From positions 1 to 64,000 of the forward strand of contig NZ_LQQA01000014.1 in NCBI RefSeq assembly GCF_002101965.1: 64,000 nucleotides of DNA, read 5' to 3'. The notes under the pieces are model-generated. The model was not told the origin of the DNA, did not search any database, and was given only the letters and a program-made list of their open reading frames with translations. The DNA is from Mycolicibacterium wolinskyi (GTDB lineage: Bacteria; Actinomycetota; Actinomycetes; Mycobacteriales; Mycobacteriaceae). The translations under genes and the position numbers were made by a program. Shown piece by piece: positions 8,548 to 17,784 of the stretch; positions within the stretch are counted from its first letter, which is position 1, and every line of letters begins with the position of its first letter.

Positions 8548-10004
8548 TGTGCGATCTCCTTTGCGATTTCAGGGTTTTCGTGATGACCGGCGTGCGGGCG
8601 CAGTACCGCGACCGCGGCGCCGCCGAGGAAGGTTCCAGCCAGCAGCACGCCGATGACTGCGGCAAGGGTGGCCGAGCCGCCGACGAGCAGCGGCAGGTTC
8701 GCGGCGGTCAGGACCGACAGTGCGGCCAGACCGAGGAAGCCGAGGCCGGGTGCGATCAGCGTGTGCCAGACCCGCGTGTCGAACCGCGTGCGGCGGAAAT
8801 ACACGACGACGGCCGCGGACGTCAGCGTCATCAGCACGACGATGCCGACCGATGCCGTACCGACGAACCACGCGAACACCTGCGTCACCGGGTCGAGGCG
8901 GGTCAGCACCGATGCCACGATGAGCACGAGCGCGGAGACGGTCTGCACGACCGACGCGATGTGCGGCGACGAGTGCCGGATGTGGGAACGACCGCAGCGC
9001 TGCGGCAACGCCCGCGTGTTGCCGAGCGAGAAGATGTAGCGCGACAGCACGTTGTGGAACGACAGCAACGCCGCGAAAAGGCTTGTGATCAAAAAGATCT
9101 GGACGAGGTCTCCGGTGACCGATCCGACGTAGCGGGTCGCGGTCTCGGTCAGGATTCCCTCCGGGTTGTCGGCGGCCATGGCCACCACGCCGCCGTCGCC
9201 CCAGGCGCTGACCATCGCCCAACTGCTCAGCGCGTAGAAGCCGCCGATCAGCAGCAGCGCCACGTACGTGGCGCGCGGGATGGTGCGCGCCGGATCACGG
9301 GCCTCGTCCCGGAACACCGCGGTGGCCTCGAAGCCGATGTAGCCGGCGAGCGCGAAGATCAGCGCGATGCCCGGAGCGCCTGCGAAGAAGTTGCCCGGGT
9401 GCAGCACCGCCGTCGACAGCCCTTCCGCGCCACCACGGCCGATCACCGCGAGGTTGATCACCAGGACGATGCCGACCTCGCAGACCAGCAAGATGCCGAG
9501 CACCTTGCCGGACAGTTCGATGTGGCGGTAGCCGAGCATGCCGACCACGGCCAGCATCGCCAGCGCGTACAGATACCAGGGCACCGACGGTCCCCCGTGC
9601 GCGGTCACGAAGCCGTCGAGCGCCGCGCCGATGTAGCCGTAGACCCCGCCCTGGACCGCGGTGTAGGACAGCAGCGCCAGGAACGCCGCGCCGAGACCGA
9701 CATGGCGACCGAAGCCGTGCGCGATGTAGGTGTAGAACGCCCCCGCGCCGCGGATGTGGCGGGCCATCGCGGTGAAGCCGACCGCGAACAGCAGCAGGAC
9801 AGCGGTACACACCACGTAGGACGCCGGGAAGGCGGGGCCGTTGCCCGCGGCGATGCCGATCGGGAAGGTCCCGGCTACGACGGTCAGCGGTGCGGCAGCC
9901 GCCACGACCATGAACACGATCGCGGTGGGGCCCAGCCGGCCCGCCAGCCGGCGACCCTGACCGCCGGTGGCCACGCCTGGCACGAGTACTGCATCAGTTG
10001 TCAT
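8544..10004 (-). CDS. APC-family amine/amino acid permease
   Basis: 486 residues with about 12 membrane segments. The N-terminal segment contains the APC-superfamily pattern GTFPIGIAAGNGPAFPASY, and the consensus region GYIGFEATAVFRDEARDP follows near residue 215. It probably imports the amine oxidised by the next gene, with which it overlaps by 4 bases. It is the first gene of a leftward operon. Its upstream region holds several copies of the ATTCTCATTTGA site described separately, so expression is probably controlled there. The substrate cannot be read from sequence. Confidence 0.9.
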   Translation of the reverse strand: MTTDAVLVPGVATGGQGRRLAGRLGPTAIVFMVVAAAAPLTVVAGTFPIGIAAGNGPAFPASYVVCTAVLLLFAVGFTAMARHIRGAGAFYTYIAHGFGRHVGLGAAFLALLSYTAVQGGVYGYIGAALDGFVTAHGGPSVPWYLYALAMLAVVGMLGYRHIELSGKVLGILLVCEVGIVLVINLAVIGRGGAEGLSTAVLHPGNFFAGAPGIALIFALAGYIGFEATAVFRDEARDPARTIPRATYVALLLIGGFYALSSWAMVSAWGDGGVVAMAADNPEGILTETATRYVGSVTGDLVQIFLITSLFAALLSFHNVLSRYIFSLGNTRALPQRCGRSHIRHSSPHIASVVQTVSALVLIVASVLTRLDPVTQVFAWFVGTASVGIVVLMTLTSAAVVVYFRRTRFDTRVWHTLIAPGLGFLGLAALSVLTAANLPLLVGGSATLAAVIGVLLAGTFLGGAAVAVLRPHAGHHENPEIAKEIAQ

Positions 10005-10475
10005 GGCATTACTTTCGGTGCAATTGAATGTGCGGTGGTTGCGGTGCGGTAAGACTTTTGTGGGTTCAAATGAGAATGGCCGGAATACCGGATTCTCATT
10101 TGAGCGGGAATTCAGAGTGCGATGTTGACGGCTTTCGTCTGGGTGTATTCGGCGATCGCGCCCTCGCCGAGTTCGGCTCCAGCCGGAGTCGAAGCGTCGG
10201 CCCGCTGAGCGCAGTTGTCATGCAGGCCATAATTACGCGTCGTTGTGGTGCGCGTCACCACTTATTTCGAATGGGTATTCGGCCATTCCGGATTCTCATT
10301 TGACGACGTCTTCGAATTCTCATTCGACGTGCGGAGTATTCGCAGTTGACGGTGCGCCGGCGTCCGGCACATCGCCGATTCGGGGCCGCGGCGGCCGTGG
10401 ATTCTCATTTGAAGTTGTAGAAGATTTACCTGACAACGCTGTGACCGCCACGGGTGATCGGCTACGTTGCGACGG
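10005..10475. promoter_or_regulatory. Divergent control region with repeated ATTCTCATTYGA sites
   Basis: A 0.47-kb gap between the two divergent permease genes. Copies of the 12-mer are at 10092-10103, 10292-10303, 10316-10327 (one base different) and 10401-10412. An exact inverted copy is at 10066-10077. A weaker inverted copy is at 10267-10278 (TCGAATGGGTAT). Two sets form inverted pairs with starts 25-26 bp apart, close to whole helical turns. The pattern fits cooperative binding of a regulator, possibly the IclR protein encoded next to the rightward permease. An aldehyde dehydrogenase stump also lies in this gap. Confidence 0.65.
10112..10186 (-). pseudogene. C-terminal stump of an aldehyde dehydrogenase gene
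   Basis: Read leftward, this stretch ends in TGA and translates to GAELGEGAIAEYTQTKAVNI followed by AL. This is the characteristic C terminus of NAD-dependent aldehyde dehydrogenases. Upstream of about 10186 the frame loses all resemblance and no body of the gene remains. An aldehyde dehydrogenase is the expected next step after amine oxidase, so an ancestral operon probably began with one and lost all but its last 24 or so codons. The stump lies between copies of the repeated regulatory site, which may have taken part in the deletion. Confidence 0.6.
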
Positions 10476-11939
10476 ATGGGACGGCAACCCCGGAAAGGGA
10501 TGAGGAGCAGCTCGCCGGTCTCGGGGCTCCGGCGCGCGCAGTTGTCGTTCGTACAAGTGCTGGGCCAGTCGGTGTCGGCGGTGGCACCTTCGGCGGTCAT
10601 GGTGACGTTGCCCGCGCTCGTCATGCCCGCGGCCGGCGGCGCGACGCTGGCCGTGTTCGTGGTGACGGCCCTGCTGATGACGGCCGTCGGCTACTGCGTC
10701 ACCCAGTTCTCGACGCGCATGGTCGCGGTGAGCGGTCTCTACAGCTATACGGTCAAAGGTCTCGGGCCCATCCCGGGCATCGCCGCCGGCTGGTCTGTCG
10801 TCATCGGCTACGCCGCGGCAGCCATGGCCAGCACACTCGGCGCGGCAAGCTATCTCACGGCGCTGCTGAGCCGGCTGGGCGTGCCCGGCACGCAGGTCAC
10901 CGTCGCGGTGCTGGCAGTCCTCGTCGGCGCCGTGGCGCTGATCCTCATGGTGCGCGGTATTCGGCTGTCGGCGCGAATCACCTTGGCAATCGAGGTGTTC
11001 GCGATCGCCGCCGCGGCGGCGGTGTTGATCATCGCGTTCACCGGATCGGTGACCGGGGGGCATGACCCGCCGAAAACATCCGCCGCCGAGGCTCATCCGG
11101 CGTTGGGCTTCGCGCTGCTGCTCGCGATCACGTCGTACGTCGGGTTCGAGAGCGCGGGCACCGTCGCCCGCGAAGCCCAGCGGCCGTTTCTCACCGTCAC
11201 GCGCGCCATCCGCTGGACGCCCCTCGCGCTCGGTGTGCTCTATACCTTCGCGGCCGCAATGCAATCCACGGGCAGCATCCGGGCCGGCATCGGATCGGTC
11301 CCGATCGTGCTCACGCTGCCAGAATCGGCGAATACCGCCTCGGTGGTGTTGTCGATCGTGATGGAGCTCGGCATCACCGCGTCGTGGTTCGCGTGCGTCA
11401 TCGGGTCGACGACCGCGCTGTCGCGCACGCTGTTCGCGATGGGGCGTGAAGGTGTGGTGTCAGAGCGGATCGGTCACGCCCACCGCGCGTACCGCACGCC
11501 GCATGTCGCCCTGTGCCTGGCCGTGCCGGTCATCGTCGCGGTTCCGGTCTGCTATCTGTTCATCTCCGGTTCCAGCCGCGAGGTGCTCGTCGGGCTGCTC
11601 GCGGTCTCGGCGCACGGGTACATCGGCGCCTACCTGCTCGTGTGTCTTGCCACCCCGGCATTCCTGCGGCGCATCGGCGAACTCACGCGGACGCCCTTGG
11701 TGATCGGGCTGGCCACCGCGGCCATGATGGTCGCGATCATCGGCTGGGCCGCACTGACTGTCGAATCCCCGGTGTGGATCGCCACCGCGGTGTACTGTGC
11801 GCTTCTGGCAACAGGTTTCGTGGTCTTCGCGGTCCGGCACCGCGCAGTCCCCGACCTTGCCGAGCGGGTCGGCGTGTTCGACGAAACCGTCGCCGGCGAC
11901 GTGTTCGCGGACTACAACCCGTGGGAGGTGCGCCGATGA
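10476..11939 (+). CDS. APC-family permease, second copy
   Basis: About 487 residues with about 12 membrane segments. The N terminus FVQVLGQSVSAVAPSAV and the central AITSYVGFESAGTVAREAQR region are APC-superfamily features. ATG 10476 is used; TTG 10467 or ATG 10500 are possible, and none has an ideal ribosome site. It is transcribed away from the amine oxidase operon, with one ATTCTCATTTGA site ending 63 bp before the start. It overlaps the IclR gene by 4 bases (ATGA), so transporter and regulator are coupled. It probably carries an amine or amino acid related to the substrate of the divergent operon. Confidence 0.88.
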   Translation: MGRQPRKGMRSSSPVSGLRRAQLSFVQVLGQSVSAVAPSAVMVTLPALVMPAAGGATLAVFVVTALLMTAVGYCVTQFSTRMVAVSGLYSYTVKGLGPIPGIAAGWSVVIGYAAAAMASTLGAASYLTALLSRLGVPGTQVTVAVLAVLVGAVALILMVRGIRLSARITLAIEVFAIAAAAAVLIIAFTGSVTGGHDPPKTSAAEAHPALGFALLLAITSYVGFESAGTVAREAQRPFLTVTRAIRWTPLALGVLYTFAAAMQSTGSIRAGIGSVPIVLTLPESANTASVVLSIVMELGITASWFACVIGSTTALSRTLFAMGREGVVSERIGHAHRAYRTPHVALCLAVPVIVAVPVCYLFISGSSREVLVGLLAVSAHGYIGAYLLVCLATPAFLRRIGELTRTPLVIGLATAAMMVAIIGWAALTVESPVWIATAVYCALLATGFVVFAVRHRAVPDLAERVGVFDETVAGDVFADYNPWEVRR

Positions 11940-12688
11940 GCCCCGCCGACGGTGCGCTCTCGGGTCGTCAGCCCAAGGCCGTGCAGAGCGCGCTGCAGGT
12001 CTTGGAAGCGGTCGCGCTCGCCGGGGTTGGCGTGACGGCGAAAGAGATCGCCGAACAGCTGTCGATGCCGTCGGCCACGACCTACCGTCTGCTCAATCTC
12101 CTTGTCGCAGACGGCTACATCGTGCGCCTCCCCGATCTCTCGGGCTTCTCACTCGGGCCCCGGATGGGCGTGTTGATCGACGCCGCGGTATCGCCCAGCG
12201 TCTGTACGGCCGCCCGCGATGCCCTCGCCGAGCTCAGGCTGTCGGTGCGGTTCGGGGTGCACCTGTTCTATTTCACCAACACGTCGGTGCGCATCGCCGA
12301 CTCCGATGACGAATATCCGCCGCCCGCAGAGGAATCGGTGCTGAACCACCATCTGCACGCCTGTGCGGTGGGCAAGCTGCTGCTGGCCGAGAAGCGCGAT
12401 GCCGACGAGCTGCTGACATACCCCTTGAGGGCCTTGACCGATGGCACGGTGACGTCGCGGTCCGCGCTCGCCGAGCAGTTGGAGACCATCCGTGGCCGTG
12501 GTGTCGCCACGCAAACCGGTGAACTGCGCGGCGATTCCGCGTGCATCGCGGTGCCGGTGCGCTCACCTGCCGGTGCGCTCGTGGCGGCACTCGCGATGTC
12601 TGGGCGGGCCGATCAGGATCAGCTGCTTCTGCGTCAGGTACCGACGCTGGCCGAATACGCGTCGAGGTTGAGCCCGCTGTTGGCGTGA
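11936..12688 (+). CDS. IclR-family transcriptional regulator
   Basis: 250 residues. An N-terminal winged helix-turn-helix lies at about residues 12-70 (VTAKEIAEQLSMPSATTYRL), and an IclR effector domain follows (ESVLNHHLHACAVGKLLLAE is the usual dimer/ligand region). Such proteins bind small catabolic ligands. The gene overlaps the rightward permease, and both face the amine oxidase operon across the repeated-site region. It is therefore the leading candidate for the protein that reads the ATTCTCATTTGA sites. That assignment is inference. Confidence 0.88.
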   Translation: MSPADGALSGRQPKAVQSALQVLEAVALAGVGVTAKEIAEQLSMPSATTYRLLNLLVADGYIVRLPDLSGFSLGPRMGVLIDAAVSPSVCTAARDALAELRLSVRFGVHLFYFTNTSVRIADSDDEYPPPAEESVLNHHLHACAVGKLLLAEKRDADELLTYPLRALTDGTVTSRSALAEQLETIRGRGVATQTGELRGDSACIAVPVRSPAGALVAALAMSGRADQDQLLLRQVPTLAEYASRLSPLLA

Positions 12689-12716
12689 AACGCTCGGCGG
12701 ATCGGACCGGTGGAAC

Positions 12717-14330
12717 CTAATCGAGTCCCAGAATCCGCACGCTCTCGGCGCGCATGTCGACCTTGCGGATCTTGCCGGTGACCGTCATCGGAAATTCGTC
12801 GACGATGTGCACATAGCGTGGGATCTTGTAGTGCGCCAGCTTGCCGGTCGCGAAAGCCCGTACCGCATCGGCGTCCAGGGGGTCCCGGCCCGGCTTCATC
12901 CGGATCCAGGCGCAGATCTCCTCGCCGTACTTGTCGTCGGGAACTCCGATCACCTGGGCATCGTCGATATCGGGATGGGTGTAGAGGAACTCCTCGATCT
13001 CGCGCGGATAGACGTTCTCGCCGCCGCGGATCACCATATCCTTGATGCGGCCCACGATCGTGCAGTAGCCGTCCTCGCGCATGACCGCGAGATCGCCGGT
13101 GTGCATCCAGTTCTCGTCGTCCACGGCCTCATGAGTCTTGGTCTCGTCGTCCCAGTAGCCCAGCATGACCGAATAACCCCGCGTGCAGAACTCACCGGGT
13201 TGACCGCGTTCCACGGTTTCGCCGGTATCAGGATCGACGATCTTGATCTCGACATGCGGGTGCGCCCGGCCGATCGTGGCGGTACGGCGCTCGAGATCGT
13301 CGTCGAACAACGTCTGACAGGACACCGGGGACGTTTCGGTCATGCCGTAGCAGATCGCCACCTCGGCCATGTGCATGTCGGCCACAACGCGTTTCATCAC
13401 CTCGACCGGACAGACCGAGCCGGCCATGATGCCGGTTCGCAAGGTGGACAGATCGAAGCTCGCGAAGTCGGGATGCCCGAGCATCGCGATGAACATCGTC
13501 GGCACGCCGTACACACCGGTGCAACGCTCGGACTCGATCGCGGCCAGTGTCGCGCCGGGATCGAACCCCGGCGCGGGGATGACGATCGTCGCGGCGTGCG
13601 AGATCGCCCCCAGCGTGCCCATGACCATGCCGAAGCAGTGATAGAACGGCACCGGGATGCACAGCCGGTCCTCGGATGTGAGGTTGATGAGCTCGGTGAC
13701 GAAGTACCCGTTGTTGAGGATGTTGCGGTGACTCAGGGTCGCGCCTTTGGGGAAACCCGTTGTCCCTGACGTGTATTGGATGTTGATGGGATCGGTGTTG
13801 GCCAGGCCGGCGAGCCGTTTGCGCAGCTGTTCGTCGTCGACCTGATCGGCGCAGAGCCGGTCCCAGTCCTCGGTGCGGAGGAACACGACGTCGGTCAGCG
13901 CCGGGCACTGTGGGCGCACCTCGGTGACCATCGCCACGTAGTCCGAGGTCTTGAACGACGTGGCCGAGACCAGCGTCCGCACGCCGGATTGCTTGAGCAC
14001 GTATGCGAGTTCGTGTGTGCGGTAGGCCGGATTGATGTTGACCAGGATCGCGCCGATCTTCGCCGACGCGAACTGAACCATCACCCACTCGGCACAGTTC
14101 GGCGCCCAGATCCCGACCCGATCGCCCTTCTCGATGCCGAGGGTCATCAAACCGCGGGCCACCGTGTCGATCTCGGCGTTGAGCTCGGCATAGGTCCAGC
14201 GTCGGCCTGAGGCCACGTCCACGAGCGCCTCGCCCTCCGGCCGGCCGGCGGCGACCCGTTCGAAGTTCGCGCCGATGGTGTCCTCGAGCAGGGGCGCATC
14301 GGTGGGCCCGGCGTCATAGGAGATCGTCAT
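12717..14330 (-). CDS. Acyl-CoA synthetase (AMP-forming), FadD type
   Basis: 537 residues of the ANL adenylating superfamily, which activates carboxylic acids to acyl-AMP and then acyl-CoA. The phosphate-binding motif is [16 protein letters not shown] near residue 190. The motif [10 protein letters not shown] and the hinge region [20 protein letters not shown] are intact, and the catalytic Lys is in the C-terminal [12 protein letters not shown]. Its ATG overlaps the stop of the upstream synthetase by 4 bases, so the two form an operon. Chain-length preference cannot be told from sequence; a medium- or long-chain fatty acid or a related acid is likely. Confidence 0.9.
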   Translation of the reverse strand: MTISYDAGPTDAPLLEDTIGANFERVAAGRPEGEALVDVASGRRWTYAELNAEIDTVARGLMTLGIEKGDRVGIWAPNCAEWVMVQFASAKIGAILVNINPAYRTHELAYVLKQSGVRTLVSATSFKTSDYVAMVTEVRPQCPALTDVVFLRTEDWDRLCADQVDDEQLRKRLAGLANTDPINIQYTSGTTGFPKGATLSHRNILNNGYFVTELINLTSEDRLCIPVPFYHCFGMVMGTLGAISHAATIVIPAPGFDPGATLAAIESERCTGVYGVPTMFIAMLGHPDFASFDLSTLRTGIMAGSVCPVEVMKRVVADMHMAEVAICYGMTETSPVSCQTLFDDDLERRTATIGRAHPHVEIKIVDPDTGETVERGQPGEFCTRGYSVMLGYWDDETKTHEAVDDENWMHTGDLAVMREDGYCTIVGRIKDMVIRGGENVYPREIEEFLYTHPDIDDAQVIGVPDDKYGEEICAWIRMKPGRDPLDADAVRAFATGKLAHYKIPRYVHIVDEFPMTVTGKIRKVDMRAESVRILGLD

Positions 14331-16024
14331 CCCAGCAAATCCTCGTATCGGTATTCGGTCGAAATCTGTTCGCCGGCTTGGTGTGCCACGTCTTCACGCT
14401 TGCGCAGCTCGACGCGGCGGATCTTGCCGGAGATCGTCTTGGGCAGGTCGAAGAACTCGACTCGGCGCACCTTCAGGTACGGCGCGAGGTGGTCGCGGGC
14501 GTAGGCCATGACCTCTTTCGCGGTGTCGGCGTTGGCTTCCCACCCCTCGGCCAGCGCCACGTAGGCCTTGGGCACCGCCAGGCGGGTGTCGTCGGGCTGG
14601 GGCACCACCGCGGCCTCCACGACGGCCGGATGTTCGATGAGCACGCTCTCCAACTCGAACGGTGACACCTTGTAGTCGCTGGATTTGAACACGTCGTCGG
14701 TGCGCCCGATGTAGGTGATGTACCCGTCGGCGTCGCGGCTGGCGACGTCACCGGTGTGGTAGTAGCCACCGGCCATGACGGCTTCGTTGCGCTGCGGATC
14801 ACCGAGGTAGCCCGTCATGAGGTTGCGCGGATTCGCCGAGAGGTCCAGGCAGATCTCGCCCTCATCGGCGAGCTCACCGGTGATCGGGTCGACGAGCACG
14901 ACCGGGACGCCCGGCATGGGCCGGCCCATCGAGCCCGGCTTGACCGGCTGGCCCGGGGTGTTGCCGACCTGCAGGGTGGTCTCGGTCTGCCCGAAGCCGT
15001 CGCGGATGGTCAAGCCCCAGGCGTTCTCGACCTGCGCGATGACGTCCGGGTTGAGCGGTTCACCGGCACCGAGGATCTCGCGCAGCCCCTCAGGCTTGTC
15101 ACCCAGGTCGGACTGGATGAGCATGCGCCAGACGGTCGGCGGGGCACAGAACGTGTTGACCTTCGCCCGGCGCAGCTGGTGCAGCAGCGCGGCGGCGTCG
15201 AATCGGCTGTAGTTGTAGACGAAGATCGTCGCCTCGGCGATCCACGGCGCGAAGAAGCAGCTCCAGGCGTGCTTGGCCCAGCCCGGCGAGCTGATCGCGA
15301 GGTGCACGTCGCCGGGCTTCACGCCGATCCACGCCATGGTCGACAGGTGCCCGACGGGATAGCTGACCTGGGAGTGTTCGACGAGCTTGGGCTTACTGGT
15401 GGTGCCGGACGTGAAGTAGATGAGCATCGTGTCGTCGACCGTCGTGGTGGCTTCGAACCGAACCGGCTCGACCGCGTACGCATCGGAGTAGTCGTGCCAG
15501 CCCTCGGCCGGACCGCCGACGACGATGCGCGTGTAGTCACCGGGCACGTCGGCGAACTTGCCCGTATCGGCGGCGTTGGCGATCGCGAACCGTGCGCCAC
15601 CGCGGCTGATGCGGTCGGCGAGGTCAGCGGGGCCGAGGGCGCCTGTGGTCGGCATGATGACGCCGCCCAGTTTGGCGATCGCCAGCATCGCCTCCCACAG
15701 CTCGACCTGGTTACCGAGCATGAGGATCACCCGGTCACCCTTGCCGACGCCGAGGTTTTTCAGCCAGGCCGCGACGCGGTCGGAGCGCTCGGCCATGTCG
15801 GCGAAGCTGACCTTCCGCTCGGTGCCGTCCTCCTCGACGATCCACAGCGCGGTGCGCGGATTGTCTCTCGCGATCGTGTCGAACCAGTCGATCGCCCAGT
15901 TGAACGTCCCGCTCAGCTCGGGCCAGGCGAATGTCTCGACGGCCTTGTCGTAATCGGCGATGCTCGCGACGAGCTCGTCGCGGGCGCTGCGGTAGCGGTC
16001 CGTGTTGGTCATGTCGACATTCAT
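14327..16024 (-). CDS. AMP-dependent acyl-CoA synthetase, ACSM-like
   Basis: 565 residues, ANL superfamily. Key motifs are [27 protein letters not shown] and the hinge [20 protein letters not shown]; the C-terminal catalytic Lys is in [13 protein letters not shown]. The SDYKVSP hinge resembles medium-chain (ACSM) and acetate/propionate-type synthetases rather than the long-chain FadD group. The 5-prime end is close to a divergent LuxR-type regulator gene, and ATG 16012 is an alternative start. It is the first gene of a two-synthetase operon, which suggests the pair handles related acids or sequential steps of one pathway. Confidence 0.88.
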   Translation of the reverse strand: MNVDMTNTDRYRSARDELVASIADYDKAVETFAWPELSGTFNWAIDWFDTIARDNPRTALWIVEEDGTERKVSFADMAERSDRVAAWLKNLGVGKGDRVILMLGNQVELWEAMLAIAKLGGVIMPTTGALGPADLADRISRGGARFAIANAADTGKFADVPGDYTRIVVGGPAEGWHDYSDAYAVEPVRFEATTTVDDTMLIYFTSGTTSKPKLVEHSQVSYPVGHLSTMAWIGVKPGDVHLAISSPGWAKHAWSCFFAPWIAEATIFVYNYSRFDAAALLHQLRRAKVNTFCAPPTVWRMLIQSDLGDKPEGLREILGAGEPLNPDVIAQVENAWGLTIRDGFGQTETTLQVGNTPGQPVKPGSMGRPMPGVPVVLVDPITGELADEGEICLDLSANPRNLMTGYLGDPQRNEAVMAGGYYHTGDVASRDADGYITYIGRTDDVFKSSDYKVSPFELESVLIEHPAVVEAAVVPQPDDTRLAVPKAYVALAEGWEANADTAKEVMAYARDHLAPYLKVRRVEFFDLPKTISGKIRRVELRKREDVAHQAGEQISTEYRYEDLLG

Positions 16025-16082
16025 GACAGCTATGCTCTACGTCACACTTGTCCCTCGCCACCCCCGAAAGAGGGTATTGCCC

Positions 16083-16931
16083 GTGCCCGTCCGACCGACG
16101 TTGCTGCGACCGCGCGATGCCGACGCGGTGCGTGCCGAGCTGCGCCAAATGGCAGGTGAGACGGGTTTGCCGTTGACGTTCGGCGGCGAGGTACACGGCG
16201 ACACGTTGCTGCTCAGCGAGTTCTTCGGGACCCGCACGAGCGCGATGCGCGGCCTCGCGGTGCGGCCGAGCGCCGGTCTGGGCGGGGCGACCATGGTGGC
16301 CCGGCGACCGATCTCGGTGGCCGACTACCGGCACGCGTCGGCCATCACCCATGACTACGACGGCCCGGTGCTGTCCGAGGGCATCCGTTCGATCCTGGCG
16401 GTGCCGGTTGTCGTGGACGGTGAGGCTCGGGCCGTCCTGTACGGCGCGTACCGGCAATCGGCCCCGATCGGGGACCGGACGGCTGCCGCCATGGTGGCCT
16501 CGGCCCGACGGCTGAGCCACGAACTCTCCGTGCGCGACGAGGTCGACCGGCGCATGCGCATGCGCGAAGCGCACCTCGCGCACTTCGGCGACAACGTCGC
16601 CAGTGCCGAACAGATCCGCGAGGTACACGCCGATCTGCGCAGGATCGCCGCGCACGCGTCCAAGCCGCTCGCCACGCAGCTCGGCGAGCTGGCCGACCGG
16701 CTGGCCCGCGCACTGTCCGGGGACGTCCCCACGGCCACGCCGCTGACCGCGCGCGAGGTCGACGTGCTGTCACAGATCGCGTTGGGCTGCACCAACGCCG
16801 AGGCAGCCCAACGTCTTTCACTGAAGCCGGAAACCGTCAAGAGCTATCTGCGCAGTGCGTCAAGCAAACTCGGTGCCCACAGCAGGCACGAGGCCGTGTC
16901 CAAGGCGCGGCGGCTGCGTCAGATTCCCTGA
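16083..16931 (+). CDS. LuxR-family regulator with GAF-like sensor domain
   Basis: About 282 residues. The N-terminal half resembles a GAF sensor (GLAVRPSAGLGGATMVARRP and SILAVPVVVDGEARAVLYGA). The C-terminal 60 residues are a LuxR helix-turn-helix beginning LTAREVDVLSQIALG. GTG 16083 is chosen because GAAAGAGGG lies about 10 bases upstream; TTG 16077 is an alternative. A possible -10 box TATGCT is at 16031-16036. Being divergent from the synthetase pair, it is a plausible local regulator of fatty or aromatic acid activation. Its last 13 bases overlap the convergent nitrilase-family gene. Confidence 0.82.
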   Translation: MPVRPTLLRPRDADAVRAELRQMAGETGLPLTFGGEVHGDTLLLSEFFGTRTSAMRGLAVRPSAGLGGATMVARRPISVADYRHASAITHDYDGPVLSEGIRSILAVPVVVDGEARAVLYGAYRQSAPIGDRTAAAMVASARRLSHELSVRDEVDRRMRMREAHLAHFGDNVASAEQIREVHADLRRIAAHASKPLATQLGELADRLARALSGDVPTATPLTAREVDVLSQIALGCTNAEAAQRLSLKPETVKSYLRSASSKLGAHSRHEAVSKARRLRQIP

Positions 16932-17743
16932 ACGATGTCCCGGTAGAGCTCTGGCCTGCGGTCGGCGAACACGTCGTTGAACTCGTTGATCGCCTTGACA
17001 CCGGTCAGATCGAGCATTGCCGTGGCGACCGTTCCTTCGCCCTCCGGCGTTGCCTTGATCCAGCCGTCCGCCCCAATCACGGCGGTGCCGCCGGTCCATT
17101 GAACGCCACGCTCCTCACCGCGCCGGTCAGCAACCACGATGGGTAGCTGCGACGCACGCGCGGCCGCCATTGCCTGGATGGTTTCGGGAGCATGCTCACC
17201 GTCGGGGCGGTCAGCCAGCGGCCAGTTCACCGGAAGCGCCAGGATCTCGGCTCCACCCAGGGCCAGTCTCCTTGGCAGCTCGGGGAATTCGTTGTCGTAA
17301 CAGATCGCGACGCCGAGTTTGCCGATGGGGGTGTCGATTAGGGTTCCGGCCTCCGAACCCGTGGCGAAGACACTGGACTCGGCAGCCCACAGATGAGCCT
17401 TGCGATAGCAGCCGAGGACGCGGCCGTCGCCGAACACCATCGCCGAGTTGTACAACGTGTCATCGGCCACCTCGCAGAATCCGACCACCGCGACCGTGCC
17501 GTCCGGCACGTCGTCGGCCAGCGCGGTCAACCGTTCGTCGTCGGCGCGAAGTGCCAGCGTCCTGGCCTCGTCGACATCGGTGAACACGTACCCACTGGTC
17601 ATCAGCTCGGGGAACACCACCAGATGCGGATCGCTCGAGTTCGTCGCCCGCAGGACGTCGCGCACCCGCGCAAGGTTGCCGTCGAGATCACCGATGATGA
17701 TGTCCGGCGTCACGGCCGAGACGCGCAGTTGCCTTCGCACCAT
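16919..17743 (-). CDS. Carbon-nitrogen hydrolase (nitrilase/amidase family)
   Basis: 274 residues. The Glu-Lys-Cys catalytic triad is visible: Glu in VVFPELMTSG (about residue 46), Lys in CYRKAHLW and Cys in VAICYDNEFPE. Members cleave amides, nitriles or carbamoyl groups in the cytoplasm. Its overlap with the LuxR gene is tail to tail. It is divergent from the epoxide hydrolase gene with only 41 bp between starts, so the two share a promoter region. The substrate is unknown. Confidence 0.88.
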   Translation of the reverse strand: MVRRQLRVSAVTPDIIIGDLDGNLARVRDVLRATNSSDPHLVVFPELMTSGYVFTDVDEARTLALRADDERLTALADDVPDGTVAVVGFCEVADDTLYNSAMVFGDGRVLGCYRKAHLWAAESSVFATGSEAGTLIDTPIGKLGVAICYDNEFPELPRRLALGGAEILALPVNWPLADRPDGEHAPETIQAMAAARASQLPIVVADRRGEERGVQWTGGTAVIGADGWIKATPEGEGTVATAMLDLTGVKAINEFNDVFADRRPELYRDIVQGI

Positions 17744-17784
17744 AGAGTCACCTTATGCTCCGATCCGCCATGGAGGTTTGACGC

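Noticed and set aside
8547..10052. 501-codon plus-strand frame opposite the first permease
   Set aside because: It shadows a clear APC permease and has the Arg/Gln/Asp-rich composition of antisense frames.
10066..10412. CRISPR array
   Set aside because: The repeats are only 12 bp, irregularly spaced and partly inverted, and no cas gene is present.
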